This document shows positions 1-8,186 of a stretch of 64,000 nt of DNA, in pieces. The DNA comes from Rhodobacteraceae bacterium CCMM004 (lineage in GTDB: Bacteria > Pseudomonadota > Alphaproteobacteria > Rhodobacterales > Rhodobacteraceae). The translations under genes and the position numbers were made by a program. The notes beneath the pieces were generated by a model. That model worked only from the letters and a program-made list of their open reading frames with translations. It was not told the DNA's origin and ran no database searches. Each line of letters opens with the position of its first letter. Position 1 is the first letter of the stretch. The stretch lies in contig RZWH01000009.1 in NCBI GenBank assembly GCA_004005435.1, positions 22,074 through 86,073 on the forward strand, in the 5' to 3' direction.

Positions 1-111
1 ATCATGGGCGGCCATCCGGGTCCGGGTGGCTCCGGCCCAAGGGCGCCGACCGTCCTGGCGTGCCGGTCCTGCGCGCGACGGCACCGAGCGCGGCACCCCG
101 GCGGCGGGCCG

Positions 112-724
112 TCATTCCGCGGTCTCCGCAAGGGTCCGGACGGCGATGGTCAGTAGCTCCGCCACCTGCGCCAGCCGGTCGACATCTATCTTGTCTGCGG
201 TGTCCCCCGGCGCATGATGGTCATCGTTCAGGCCGCCGGTCAGCACCATGATGGGCAAGACATTGGCCGCAAGAGAGACCTGATCCGAAGGCAGCCCGCC
301 CTCGCCGCTGGCAATCTGCGCGCCGCTCGCAGCCATCACCGCAAGCGACGGCGTTTCCGGGACATCGAGAAGCTTCAGGCCCGCGTCCTCGGTCGCGCCC
401 GCAAGCGCGTCCGCGATGGCGGGCCAGCAGTTCGCGCCACTGGCAAAGACAGCGTTGTCGAAGGCCGCGCCGTCGCCGAGGGGGCGGCCAATGGCGTCGA
501 TGTTCAGATCCGATCTCGAGGAGGCGTGCCGCAAGATAGCCCGCACTCGCCGATCCGTAGGCGGTCCCGATGCTCCGGCCCTGCACGTCGTCGCTGGCGA
601 GAAAACCGAGATCCGATGCGACGCGCTCTTGCGGCGGGGCCGCGTTCGCGTCGGCCGCGACACCGACGATGAGGCAAAATACCCGGGCTGGAAACGAGTT
701 GCCCAGGGAGGGGCGATCACGCAT
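112..724 (-). pseudogene. Decayed M28-family zinc exopeptidase
   Basis: Two pieces of an M28 peptidase lie in different frames. The N-terminal piece starts at 724 with a signal-peptide-like stretch (CLIVGVAADANA) and continues with LASDDVQGRSIGTAYGSASA and YLAARLLEIGSE, typical of the mature N-terminus. The reading then moves to another frame, which carries LNIDAIGRPLGD, then SDQVSLAA and the family C-terminus LNDDHHAPGDTADKID. The central metal-site region, normally about 150 residues, is missing, and the SDH motif reads SDQ. No single frame encodes a complete enzyme, so this is a remnant with an internal deletion plus a frameshift. A sequencing error could explain the frameshift but not the missing centre. 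Confidence 0.75.
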
Positions 725-1209
725 CTCGTGACCGGCGTTCGAGCGCCGCGCTGTCGAGCAAACCAATACGCATCGTTAAAAACTCCGGGCCAATCGACAC
801 TGACGCCATTGCGGACAACTGAACTCCGCATCGACATGCATGCCCAACACCCTTCGCGCGCACCTAGTCTTGCCCCGCCACGCGTCAACACGACGGCTCG
901 TCGACCCCGCCCCCGATCATGCAGCGGTGATCCTGACTGCGATCCGGGGCTGCTCTCCGGGGTCGTCCATCGGCCAATGGGGTCTCCGGCTCCGCAGCGG
1001 GGCCGTGGCAAGCGCCGAAAGGACTCCTTGTCGCCGACTGCGACCGTTCGCGGACCGCCAATGTCATCCGCGCGCTTACATTCGTCTGACCGGCTGCCGT
1101 TGTGGGACGCAGCCTATCTTTGTTGTCGGAGCGCCATGACCGCCACTCGGCATTGTGCAACGGGACGAGCGGTGGCTCTTGTGGGCGGGGCCCGTCCCGA
1201 GCGTGTGAA
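725..1209. other. Gene-poor stretch
   Basis: No open frame here has a recognisable domain, a ribosome-binding site or family-like composition. It lies between the decayed peptidase gene and the end of the minus-strand hydroxylase operon, and looks like non-coding or degraded sequence. Confidence 0.5.
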
Positions 1210-1235
1210 ACGACACGCGCCGGAGCGCGTGTCGT
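1210..1235 (-). terminator. Hairpin terminator after the minus-strand hydroxylase operon
   Basis: A perfect 11-bp stem (ACGACACGCGC pairing with GCGCGTGTCGT) encloses a 4-base loop, five bases past the DUF2783 stop codon. On the minus strand only a short TTT run follows, so the U-tract is weak. Confidence 0.65.
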
Positions 1236-1240
1236 GGTTC

Positions 1241-1423
1241 TCACTTGGCGGCCTCAATCGCCATTTTCAGGTCTGCGAGTGACCCGACCTGGTTGGCCAG
1301 GATCAAGACGAGACGCGCGTTCATGTCGTTGGCGTCTTCGTCGCTCAGGTCGCGCTGGGCGTCCGTGAGCAGTTCGTAGAAGTCGTCGGGGCTCTCGATA
1401 TTGGGCTCGAAGGTCAGGCTCAT
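1241..1423 (-). CDS. DUF2783 small protein, putative hydroxylase coupling subunit
   Basis: A 60-residue acidic protein with the pattern EPNIESPDDFY, then LSDEDAN and RLVLILANQVG, recognised as DUF2783. The start at 1423 is preceded by AGGAG at good spacing and overlaps the stop of the flavin hydroxylase gene by four bases (ATGA), so the two are translationally coupled. A second hydroxylase + DUF2783 pair occurs at 9178-10991. In Pseudomonas putida U, 3-hydroxyphenylacetate hydroxylase is a flavoprotein (MhaA) working with a very small coupling protein (MhaB) that feeds the homogentisate pathway. I infer a similar role here from position and size; the link between DUF2783 and MhaB is not proven by the sequence. 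Confidence 0.8.
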   Translation of the reverse strand: MSLTFEPNIESPDDFYELLTDAQRDLSDEDANDMNARLVLILANQVGSLADLKMAIEAAK

Positions 1424-3033
1424 CGGATCGCTCCTGCTGTCGCTCTGGAAATCGCGGCCTTCACGGCCTCCGCATCGAAGTTGCGCCACCGGGCGGCAAC
1501 ATGTTGATCGGGTCTGATGAGGTAGAGCGCGCCGCCCCCTGCATCGTATCGCGTGGACACGAGGCCGTCGGGATCGTCGAAGTCGGTGCCGAGCGCGATG
1601 AGCTTTGGGCTGAAGGCGCCTGCGTCGACGGGCTCCGCCGCGACGCCGAGCGCGAGAAGCGCAAATCCCCCCGTGAGCAGGTCCAGAAACCAGCCCGGCC
1701 GTCCATCTACCGAGATCGGCGCGTCGGCGGCGCAGGTCCCTGGGCGCATCTTGCCGTTCCACTCCCCGTCGTCCGGGGTGTTGAGCGGGCTGTCCAGATA
1801 CGGCGTCGGTGTCGACAGGCGGCCCGAGTTCACCAGGGGTCTGGCGAACGGCGCGGTCTTGGCAAGGCTCAGAACGGCGTTGCGAAACCGCTTCGAGGCG
1901 CCGTTCTTTGGGGTGATGAAGTCGGTCGAGCGCGTGGAGTTCAACAGGTTGTCGTCCGCGGCATAGGCCCGTTCCCCGTGATAGGTGTCGAGGAGCGCCA
2001 GCGGCGCGTCGCCCTTCACCACGGCGGCGAGTTTCCAGGACAGGTTGTCGATGTCTTGGACACCGGTGTTGGCCCCCCGCGCGCCGAACGGCGACACCTG
2101 GTGGGCGGCGTCCCCGGCAAACAGCACGCGGCCGTGCCGGAACTGGTCGATCCGGCGGCAGGCGAACTGATAGACCGAGGCCCATTCCAGTTCGAACTCC
2201 ACATCGTCGCCGATCATCGCCTTGACCCGCGGAATGATGTTTTCCGGGCGCTTCTCGACCTCGGGGTCGCTGTCCCAGCCGAGCTGGAAGTCGAGGCGCC
2301 AGACGTCGTCGGACTGCTTGTGCAGCAGCGCCGACTGCCCCCGGTGGAAGTCGGGGTCGAACCAGAACCAGCGCTCGGTGGGGAAATCCGCCTTCATGAC
2401 GATGTCGGCGATGAGAAAGCGGTCCTGAAAGAACTGCCCGGTGAACTCGGCGCCCACCATCCGGCGGACGTCCGAGTTCGCTCCGTCGCAGGCCAGGAGC
2501 CAGCCGGCCTCCATCGTAAAGATCCCGTCCGGGGTTTCCACCGCCAGCTCGACATGGTCGTCGTGCTGGTGCAGCGAGACGACTTTGTGTTTCCAGCGCA
2601 GGTCGATGTGCGGGCTCTTTTCGCACGCCTCGACCATGTATTCTTCGAGGTAGTATTGCTGGAGGTTGATGAACGCCGGGATCTTGTGGCCGTCTTCGGG
2701 CAGCAGATCGAAGGTGTAGACCTCCTCGTCGCGCAGGAATACCCGGCCGAGTTTCCAGCCCACGCCTTTGTCGATCATGCGCGCGCCGACGCCCAGCCGG
2801 TCCCAGATCTCCAGCGGACGCTTGGCATAGCAAACGGCGCGCGACCCCACGGACACCGTGTTGTTGTCGTCGAGCACCACGACGTTCAGCCCCTGCGCGG
2901 CAAAGTCCAGTGCCGCGGTCAGGCCGACCGGCCCGGCCCCCACGACGATGACCGTGTGGCGCACGGGGTTCCCGGTCTTCTGCTCCTCCGACTGCACATA
3001 GGCAAACTCGGGAAAATCGTAGGTGTTCAGCAT
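1420..3033 (-). CDS. FAD-dependent aromatic hydroxylase (PheA/TfdB/MhpA type)
   Basis: A 537-residue class A flavoprotein monooxygenase. The Rossmann dinucleotide fold is at about 26-55 (VIVVGAGPVGLTAALDFAA), the DG motif at WLLACDGANS, and the flavin ribityl-binding GD motif at GRVLFAGDAAHQVSPFGARG. Length and C-terminal thioredoxin-like part fit phenol/3-hydroxyphenylpropionate hydroxylases. It would hydroxylate a phenolic acid with NAD(P)H and O2; given the homogentisate genes nearby, 3-hydroxyphenylacetate is the favoured substrate. The ATG at 3033 (AAAGAGTG upstream) overlaps the VOC gene stop by one base and was chosen over a more upstream in-frame ATG inside that gene. It is a paralogue of the gene at 9178. 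Confidence 0.85.
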   Translation of the reverse strand: MLNTYDFPEFAYVQSEEQKTGNPVRHTVIVVGAGPVGLTAALDFAAQGLNVVVLDDNNTVSVGSRAVCYAKRPLEIWDRLGVGARMIDKGVGWKLGRVFLRDEEVYTFDLLPEDGHKIPAFINLQQYYLEEYMVEACEKSPHIDLRWKHKVVSLHQHDDHVELAVETPDGIFTMEAGWLLACDGANSDVRRMVGAEFTGQFFQDRFLIADIVMKADFPTERWFWFDPDFHRGQSALLHKQSDDVWRLDFQLGWDSDPEVEKRPENIIPRVKAMIGDDVEFELEWASVYQFACRRIDQFRHGRVLFAGDAAHQVSPFGARGANTGVQDIDNLSWKLAAVVKGDAPLALLDTYHGERAYAADDNLLNSTRSTDFITPKNGASKRFRNAVLSLAKTAPFARPLVNSGRLSTPTPYLDSPLNTPDDGEWNGKMRPGTCAADAPISVDGRPGWFLDLLTGGFALLALGVAAEPVDAGAFSPKLIALGTDFDDPDGLVSTRYDAGGGALYLIRPDQHVAARWRNFDAEAVKAAISRATAGAIR

Positions 3034-3590
3034 CACTCTTTCCCCAGTTCCTTGGCATGGAGCCAGGCGGCGTGCTGAGGCGCCTTCTTGGTGCGGGACC
3101 ATTCCTCCAGCATGTCCCATTTGACGTCGTCCAGACGCTTGATCATCTCGGCCTCCTTCGGGTCGGGGCAGGCGAGTTCGACGCGGTGACCGTTGGGATC
3201 GAAGAAGTAGATGGAATGGAAGATCGAGTGGTCGGTGACCCCCAGAACCTCGACGCCCTGCGCCTCCAGATGCTCTTTGAACCCCAGCAGCGTCTCGCGA
3301 TCCTTGACCTTGAACGCGATGTGCTGGACCCAGATCGGCGTGTTCGGATCGCGGCCCATCTCTGGCTTGGTCGGCAGTTCGAAGAACGCGAGCACGTTGC
3401 CGTTCCCAGCGTCGAGGAAGAGATGCATGTAGGGATCGGGTTCGTGGGTCGACGGAACCTTGTCCTCGGCGATCGCCAGCACGAAGTCCATGTTGAGCAT
3501 CTTGGTGTAGAACTCCACCGTCTCCTTGGCGTCCTTGCAGCGGTAGGCGACGTGGTGGATCTGCTCCAGCTTCAGGGTTTGTGCGGTCAT
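3033..3590 (-). CDS. VOC-family (glyoxalase/extradiol dioxygenase fold) protein
   Basis: 185 residues with two vicinal-oxygen-chelate modules, the first starting at QIHHVAYRCKD, the second at WVQHIAFKVKD and ending FFDPNGHRVEL. His13, Glu71, His90 and Glu138 fall where metal ligands of this fold sit. VOC proteins include glyoxalases, ring-cleaving dioxygenases and isomerases, so the reaction is open. It may act on a product of the hydroxylase encoded next in the operon. The start at 3590 has GGAGATCACG upstream. It is the first gene of a three-gene minus-strand operon (VOC, hydroxylase, DUF2783) and its upstream region carries two MarR-type operators and an FNR box. Confidence 0.8.
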   Translation of the reverse strand: MTAQTLKLEQIHHVAYRCKDAKETVEFYTKMLNMDFVLAIAEDKVPSTHEPDPYMHLFLDAGNGNVLAFFELPTKPEMGRDPNTPIWVQHIAFKVKDRETLLGFKEHLEAQGVEVLGVTDHSIFHSIYFFDPNGHRVELACPDPKEAEMIKRLDDVKWDMLEEWSRTKKAPQHAAWLHAKELGKE

Positions 3591-3608
3591 CGTGATCTCC
3601 TCCAGAGT

Positions 3609-3624
3609 CGTTGCATTTGCAATG
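3609..3624. promoter_or_regulatory. MarR-type operator A
   Basis: CGTTGCATTTGCAATG, an inverted repeat TTGCA-N2-TGCAA, about 19 bases before the VOC start codon. It matches four other sites in this island. Confidence 0.7.
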
Positions 3625-3650
3625 ATTAGCATGGAGGTCGGCTGCGCAAT

Positions 3651-3664
3651 TTGATCTAGATCAA
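3651..3664. promoter_or_regulatory. FNR-type box
   Basis: TTGATCTAGATCAA matches the FNR/FnrL consensus TTGAT-N4-ATCAA at all ten defined bases. Its centre is about 67 bases upstream of the VOC start codon. Activation at -41.5 would put the transcription start near 3616, inside operator A. Control by a CRP/FNR-family protein is inferred from the motif alone. Confidence 0.5.
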
Positions 3665-3666
3665 TT

Positions 3667-3682
3667 CGTTGCGCCTGCAACG
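3667..3682. promoter_or_regulatory. MarR-type operator B
   Basis: CGTTGCGCCTGCAACG, a perfect six-base inverted repeat with a 4-base spacer, between the VOC gene (minus) and the marR gene (plus). Confidence 0.7.
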
Positions 3683-3777
3683 AGTTTTATGCTTGTTTGC
3701 AAGGCAGAACCGCGATCACTCGATGGAACTTCGGGCGGGCCGCTCGTCAACAGGTTGTGGTCAAACCAAGATTTAGT

Positions 3778-3793
3778 TGTTACATTTGCAACG
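3778..3793. promoter_or_regulatory. MarR-type operator C
   Basis: TGTTACATTTGCAACG, a one-arm-degenerate copy of the island's operator, 29 bases before the first marR start codon. It suggests autoregulation. Confidence 0.6.
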
Positions 3794-3822
3794 ATACTTT
3801 GTTGCGCGTGAGAGGAAGACCG

Positions 3823-4278
3823 ATGGACCTAGACACCTACTTCCCCTACCTGCTCGCCTCGTCAGCAGAATCGTTTTCCCGCAAATTGGTGGAGGTCTAT
3901 GGGCGCACCTACGGGCTCTCCCGCGAGGAATGGCGCCTCTTGCTGCTGTTGGCCGATGCGGGCGAACTCACGTCGCTGGAGCTGGCCAAGCGGACGACGC
4001 TGGACAAGGTTCAGGTCAGCCGCGCCGCGACGCGGCTCCAGGAAAAGCGTCTGATCCTCCGATCCGTCGACAAGACCGATCGCCGGTTGCGGCTCTATAC
4101 ATGTACCGAGAAGGGGCAGGCGCTGTTCGCCGAGATGTTCCCTAAGGTCGAGACGTGCGCGGACGCGATACTCGGCAACATGGAGGCCGACGATCTGGCG
4201 GCTCTGACGCGCGGTTTGAAGGCTCTGCAAGCAGCCATCGACCAATACGCTCAGGACAAGCTGAAGCTGGCCAGTTGA
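3823..4278 (+). CDS. MarR-family transcriptional regulator
   Basis: 151 residues with a central winged helix: LTSLELAKRTTLDKVQVSRA as the helix-turn-helix and the wing at DKTDRRLRLYTCTEKGQAL. The start at 3823 (AGAGGAAGACCG upstream) was preferred to a frame-extending ATG at 3697 because the N-terminus MDLDTYFPYLLAS matches the second regulator (LDLYLPYRLTVLAS). It is divergent from the VOC-hydroxylase operon, with three operator-like sites between them. MarR proteins in aromatic-acid clusters usually repress and are released by an aromatic ligand. The ligand here is probably homogentisate or a hydroxyphenylacetate, by inference. Confidence 0.85.
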   Translation: MDLDTYFPYLLASSAESFSRKLVEVYGRTYGLSREEWRLLLLLADAGELTSLELAKRTTLDKVQVSRAATRLQEKRLILRSVDKTDRRLRLYTCTEKGQALFAEMFPKVETCADAILGNMEADDLAALTRGLKALQAAIDQYAQDKLKLAS

Positions 4279-4281
4279 TCG

Positions 4282-4902
4282 CTATGGCTTAACCGTCGCG
4301 TCGGGGTGAGCGCGTTGGAATGCCGGAATGGCGTCGAGCGTCTTGCGGATCGCGGAGATCCTGGGAAACTGCCGCAGATCCAGCCCCCAACGCTCTGCAT
4401 TATACACCTGCGGCATGAGGCAAACGTCGGCCAGGGTCACCCCGTCGCCGTAGGAGAAGTCCGTCCCCTTGACCATCGCCTCGTAGGACGTCAGCCCCTT
4501 GGTGATGAAGTGCGACATCCACGCTTCCATCGAAATGCGGTGGTCGGACTGATCCACGGCCCATTTAACGACGTGCAGGTTGCACACGGGGTGCGTTTCC
4601 ATCGCGATCGCGTATGACAATGCGCGCACCTCGGCGCGCCCGATGGGCGTCGCGGGCAAGAGGCCCAGGTTTCGCGTTTCGTCCAGGTATTCGATCTGTG
4701 CCAGCGATTGCGTCAGGCTGTGGCCGTCCAGTTCCAGGACCGGCACCAGACCTTGCGGATTTCTGGCAAGATGGTCGTCCGACAGTTGTTCCGCGTTCAG
4801 GAGGTTGACGCTGTGGGTCGTCCAGTCCTCTCCCGCCAGCCCGAGGGCGATGCGGACGCGGTAGCTGGCCGAGGACCGCCAGTAGTCATAGAGTTTGATC
4901 AT
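4282..4902 (-). CDS. maiA: Maleylacetoacetate isomerase (zeta-class glutathione S-transferase)
   Basis: 206 residues, the usual length. The thioredoxin-fold N-terminal domain (about 1-80) carries the glutathione-site motif SSASYRVRIAL, then NPQGLVPVLELDG and TQSLAQIEYLDE; the helical C-terminal domain has YGDGVTLADVCLMPQVYNA. It isomerises maleylacetoacetate, the product of homogentisate dioxygenase, to fumarylacetoacetate using glutathione. The family overlaps with maleylpyruvate isomerase, but the neighbouring hmgA and fahA favour the homogentisate route. It overlaps the end of the upstream marR gene by 17 bases, so the two form a minus-strand operon. Confidence 0.88.
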   Translation of the reverse strand: MIKLYDYWRSSASYRVRIALGLAGEDWTTHSVNLLNAEQLSDDHLARNPQGLVPVLELDGHSLTQSLAQIEYLDETRNLGLLPATPIGRAEVRALSYAIAMETHPVCNLHVVKWAVDQSDHRISMEAWMSHFITKGLTSYEAMVKGTDFSYGDGVTLADVCLMPQVYNAERWGLDLRQFPRISAIRKTLDAIPAFQRAHPDATVKP

Positions 4903-5338
4903 CGAGGTTTTCCGCTAGCAAATCGAGAGCGTGCCGAAGCGCCGGTTCCTGGTCGCAGAGAATGCGATTCAGCCGGTCCTGAAAGGCCGTGGCGATGGGG
5001 ATCAGCTCTCCGAGCAACTCGGCCCCCCGATCGGTCAGGGCGAGCTTCAGAAGGCGCCGGTCGGTTGCGTCCATCTCCTTGATGAGAAAGCCCTTGGCTT
5101 CCAAACTCGCGGCGGCGCGGCTGACCTTGGACTTTTCGAGGCTGACGTGTTTTTCGATGTCCCTGATCGAGGGGCTGTCGCTGTAGCCGACGTTCAGCAG
5201 GACACGCCATTCGGGCATCGAGATACCGTAGTCCTTCTTGTACTGCGTCGCGAGCTCGGCGCTCAGCCGCGACGCCAGCACGGTCAACCGATACGGCAGG
5301 TACAGGTCCAGATCGAAGTCCGGCAGCGCCTTTTGCAT
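4886..5338 (-). CDS. MarR-family regulator, probable repressor of the hmgA operon
   Basis: 150 residues with a winged helix-turn-helix (SIRDIEKHVSLEKSKVSRAA) and the wing region MDATDRRLLKLALTDRGAEL. AGGGGAGC lies upstream of the ATG at 5338; the frame stays open far upstream through hmgA but nothing there is regulator-like. It is divergent from hmgA, and the 135-base gap holds two copies of the CGTTGC-N4-GCAACG operator, one between the hmgA -35 and -10. It probably represses hmgA and itself until a pathway intermediate binds. It resembles the first MarR at 3823, so the two may share operators. Confidence 0.87.
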   Translation of the reverse strand: MQKALPDFDLDLYLPYRLTVLASRLSAELATQYKKDYGISMPEWRVLLNVGYSDSPSIRDIEKHVSLEKSKVSRAAASLEAKGFLIKEMDATDRRLLKLALTDRGAELLGELIPIATAFQDRLNRILCDQEPALRHALDLLAENLDDQTL

Positions 5339-5379
5339 CCCAAGCTCCCCTCGTGCCTGTCCTGAAGGAAAGTCAATCT

Positions 5380-5395
5380 CGTTGCAAGTGCAATA
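5380..5395. promoter_or_regulatory. MarR-type operator D
   Basis: CGTTGCAAGTGCAATA, 42 bases before the marR-maiA start codon and 29 bases from operator E, close to three helical turns. Confidence 0.7.
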
Positions 5396-5401
5396 ATTTT
5401 C

Positions 5402-5430
5402 TTGACCTCGTTGCAAGTGAAACGAATAAT
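5402..5430 (+). promoter_or_regulatory. hmgA promoter with embedded operator E
   Basis: A -35 TTGACC (5402-5407) and -10 AATAAT (5425-5430) are separated by exactly 17 bases. The operator copy CGTTGCAAGTGAAACG (5409-5424) fills the spacer, so a bound MarR protein would block RNA polymerase directly. The first hmgA codon is 43 bases downstream of the -10. Confidence 0.72.
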
Positions 5431-5473
5431 CGTCGCTGAAGCCGTGTTTTCGAATCGCCTGGAGGGGGGCCCG

Positions 5474-6832
5474 ATGAACGACATGACGCCGAGACCTGAG
5501 CCGACCGTTGCCAAGGACGGGGTGTCGATCTCGACAGGCTACATGCCGGGCTTTGGCAACGATTTCGAAACGGAAGCTCTGCCCGGCGCTCTGCCACAGG
5601 GAATGAACAGTCCTCAGCGCTGCAACTACGGCCTCTACGGCGAGCAGCTTTCGGGAACGGCCTTCACCGCGCCCAGCCATCAGAACGAACGCACGTGGTG
5701 CTACCGCATCCGGCCCTCGGTCAAGCACTCTCACCGCTACGACAAGATCGACGTGCCTTACTGGAAATCTGCGCCGAACATCGACCCCGACGTCGTCTCG
5801 TTGGGGCAATACCGCTGGGATCCCGTCGAGGCGCAGGACGGCCTGAACTGGATCACCGGGATGCGGACGATGACGACGGCGGGAGACGTCAACACGCAGG
5901 TCGGCATGGCCACCCATGTCTATCTGGTGACCGAGAGCATGGTGGACCAGTATTTCTTCTCTGCCGACAGCGAGCTCTTGGTCGTTCCGCAGGAGGGGCG
6001 GCTGAGGTTCTGCACCGAACTGGGGATCATCGACCTGGAACCGAAGGAGATCGCGATCCTGCCGCGCGGTCTGGTCTACCGTGTCGAACTGATCGACGGG
6101 CCGGCGCGCGGTTTTGTCTGCGAGAACTACGGTCAGAAGTTCGAGTTGCCCGGCCGGGGGCCCATCGGGGCCAACTGCATGGCCAATCCGCGCGATTTCA
6201 AGACGCCCGTTGCGGCGTTCGAGGATCGGGAGACCCCGTCGACCGTGACGATCAAATGGTGCGGTCAGTTCCACGAGACCAAGATCGGCCACTCACCGCT
6301 CGATGTGGTCGCCTGGCACGGCAACTACTGCCCGGTCAAATACGACCTGCGGACCTACTGCCCCATTGGGGCGATCCTGTTCGACCATCCCGATCCGTCG
6401 ATCTTTACCGTGCTGACCGCGCCCTCCGGCCAGCCGGGCACCGCCAATATCGATTTCGTCCTGTTCCGCGAGCGCTGGATGGTGATGGAGGATACCTTTC
6501 GCCCGCCGTGGTATCACAAGAACATCATGTCCGAACTGATGGGCAACATTTACGGGGAATACGATGCCAAGCCCCAGGGCTTTGTCCCGGGCGGCATCAG
6601 TCTGCACAACATGATGCTGCCTCACGGCCCCGACAAGGCGGCCTTCGAAAAGGCGTCGACCGCCAACCTCGGGCCCGACAAGCTCGACAACACCATGTCG
6701 TTCATGTTCGAGACACGCTTTCCGCAGCATCTGACAGCCTTCGCCGCAAAAGAAGCGCCGCTTCAGGACGATTACATCGACTGCTGGGCCGATATCGAGA
6801 AAAAGTTCGACGGCACGCCCGGCAAGAAATGA
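5474..6832 (+). CDS. hmgA: Homogentisate 1,2-dioxygenase
   Basis: 452 residues, close to the family length. It opens the ring of homogentisate with O2 to give maleylacetoacetate. Family landmarks are [20 protein letters not shown] near the N-terminus, [29 protein letters not shown] and [11 protein letters not shown]. His348, Glu354 and His384 match the iron ligands (His335, Glu341, His371 in the human enzyme). The ATG at 5474 follows GGAGGGGGG; an upstream ATG at 5402 lies inside the promoter and is rejected. It heads an eight-gene plus-strand operon running to the TRAP transporter, with gaps of 50 bases or less. Confidence 0.96.
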   Translation: MNDMTPRPEPTVAKDGVSISTGYMPGFGNDFETEALPGALPQGMNSPQRCNYGLYGEQLSGTAFTAPSHQNERTWCYRIRPSVKHSHRYDKIDVPYWKSAPNIDPDVVSLGQYRWDPVEAQDGLNWITGMRTMTTAGDVNTQVGMATHVYLVTESMVDQYFFSADSELLVVPQEGRLRFCTELGIIDLEPKEIAILPRGLVYRVELIDGPARGFVCENYGQKFELPGRGPIGANCMANPRDFKTPVAAFEDRETPSTVTIKWCGQFHETKIGHSPLDVVAWHGNYCPVKYDLRTYCPIGAILFDHPDPSIFTVLTAPSGQPGTANIDFVLFRERWMVMEDTFRPPWYHKNIMSELMGNIYGEYDAKPQGFVPGGISLHNMMLPHGPDKAAFEKASTANLGPDKLDNTMSFMFETRFPQHLTAFAAKEAPLQDDYIDCWADIEKKFDGTPGKK

Positions 6833-6876
6833 AGCCGCGGATGTCGCGTCGACCGTTTCCATCACTGGAGTTGTAA

Positions 6877-8136
6877 ATGCCCCTGCTGAAATCCTGGGTC
6901 GAATCCGCAAACGCCGCGGACTGTCCCTTTCCCTTGAACAACCTGCCCTATGGCGTCTTTTCCACGCCGGACCTGAGCGCGCGCTGCGGAGTCGCCATCG
7001 GGGACATGATCCTGGACCTCAAGAGGGCGGAGGCCGACGGCGTCATCGCGCAATCCGGCGCCGCGGTGTTCGCCGGGCCGGCCTGGAACGCCTTCATGGC
7101 GCTCGGCCGGGATCGGTGGGCCGGACTGCGCAACCGCCTGACCGCGCTCCTGTCCGACGGGTCGGACGGGCAGACGGCGTTGTCGGCGCTTCTCGTGCCG
7201 ATGGCTGACGCAACGATGCACCTGCCGATCCAGGTCGCGGAGTACACCGATTTCTACGCGGGCCGGAACCATGCCTTCAACGTGGGCACCATGTTCCGGG
7301 GGGCAGAAAACGCCCTCCCGCCCAACTGGTTGCACATCCCGATCGGCTATAACGGGCGCGCCTCGTCCGTGGTGGTTTCGGGCACCGACATCCGCCGGCC
7401 GTGGGGTCAGCTCAAGGGGCCGAACGACGACAGGCCACGGTTCGCACCGTCGCAGCGGTTCGACATCGAGTTGGAAATGGGCGCCATCGTCGGACAGCCG
7501 AGCAGCGGCCCGATCACGGTCCAGGAGGCCGACGACAACATCTTCGGGTACGTCCTGTTGAACGACTGGTCCGCCCGCGACATCCAGGCGTGGGAGTATC
7601 AGCCGCTCGGACCGTTTCAGTCCAAGGCGACCGCGACCTCGATCAGCCCTTGGATCGTGACCGCCGCGGCTTTGGAGCCGTTCCGCTGCGACACGCCGGA
7701 GCGCGAGGTCCCGCTCTTGGCGCATCTCCAGGATGCCGGACCGGCGCTCTTCGACATCGACCTGCGCGTGACGCTGGCCCCCGAGGGCAAGGCGGCGACG
7801 ACCATCGCCGAGACCAACTACAACGTCATGTACTACTCCGCCGCCCAGCAATTGGCGCATCACACCACGTCGGGCTGCCCGATGCGCGTGGGCGATCTGT
7901 TGGGATCGGGCACGATCTCCGGGCCGGACAAGACCGCCCGTGGCTCGCTTTTGGAGCTGAGCTGGGGCGGCAAGGAGCCCCTGACGCTGGACAGCGGCGA
8001 CACCCGCAGCTTCATCGAGGACGGCGACACCCTGACGCTCGCAGGGGCCGCCCGCGGGGATGGGTTCACCATCGGCTTTGGCACCTGCGTGGGCACGGTC
8101 CGTCCCGCGCTCGACGACCCCTATACACGCGGCTGA
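6877..8136 (+). CDS. fahA: Fumarylacetoacetase
   Basis: 419 residues, matching the two-domain FAH family: an N-terminal SH3-like domain (about 1-115) and the C-terminal catalytic domain. Asp125 and His132 in EYTDFYAGRNHAFNVG correspond to the metal-binding Asp126 and catalytic His133 of the mammalian enzyme; further acidic metal ligands are in FDIELEMGAIVG and NDWSARDIQAWEYQPLGPF. It hydrolyses fumarylacetoacetate to fumarate and acetoacetate, ending the pathway started by hmgA and maiA. It lies 44 bases after hmgA, with a GGAG site before the ATG. Confidence 0.95.
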   Translation: MPLLKSWVESANAADCPFPLNNLPYGVFSTPDLSARCGVAIGDMILDLKRAEADGVIAQSGAAVFAGPAWNAFMALGRDRWAGLRNRLTALLSDGSDGQTALSALLVPMADATMHLPIQVAEYTDFYAGRNHAFNVGTMFRGAENALPPNWLHIPIGYNGRASSVVVSGTDIRRPWGQLKGPNDDRPRFAPSQRFDIELEMGAIVGQPSSGPITVQEADDNIFGYVLLNDWSARDIQAWEYQPLGPFQSKATATSISPWIVTAAALEPFRCDTPEREVPLLAHLQDAGPALFDIDLRVTLAPEGKAATTIAETNYNVMYYSAAQQLAHHTTSGCPMRVGDLLGSGTISGPDKTARGSLLELSWGGKEPLTLDSGDTRSFIEDGDTLTLAGAARGDGFTIGFGTCVGTVRPALDDPYTRG

Positions 8137-8186
8137 CACGGTAACTACCCCGCGGTTTCGACACGCAGGGGACAGGAGACAACGAG

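Noticed and set aside
1501..3078. A 525-codon open frame on the plus strand opposite the first hydroxylase
   Set aside because: The minus strand carries an intact flavoprotein with all motifs; the plus-strand product has no domain.
5402..5473. Upstream in-frame ATG for hmgA
   Set aside because: It overlaps the -35 and operator; the ATG at 5474 has a strong ribosome-binding site and the normal family N-terminus.
4886..6292. Very long minus-strand reading frame through hmgA into the second marR gene
   Set aside because: The part beyond 5338 is antisense to hmgA and not protein-like; the regulator start at 5338 has a good ribosome-binding site.
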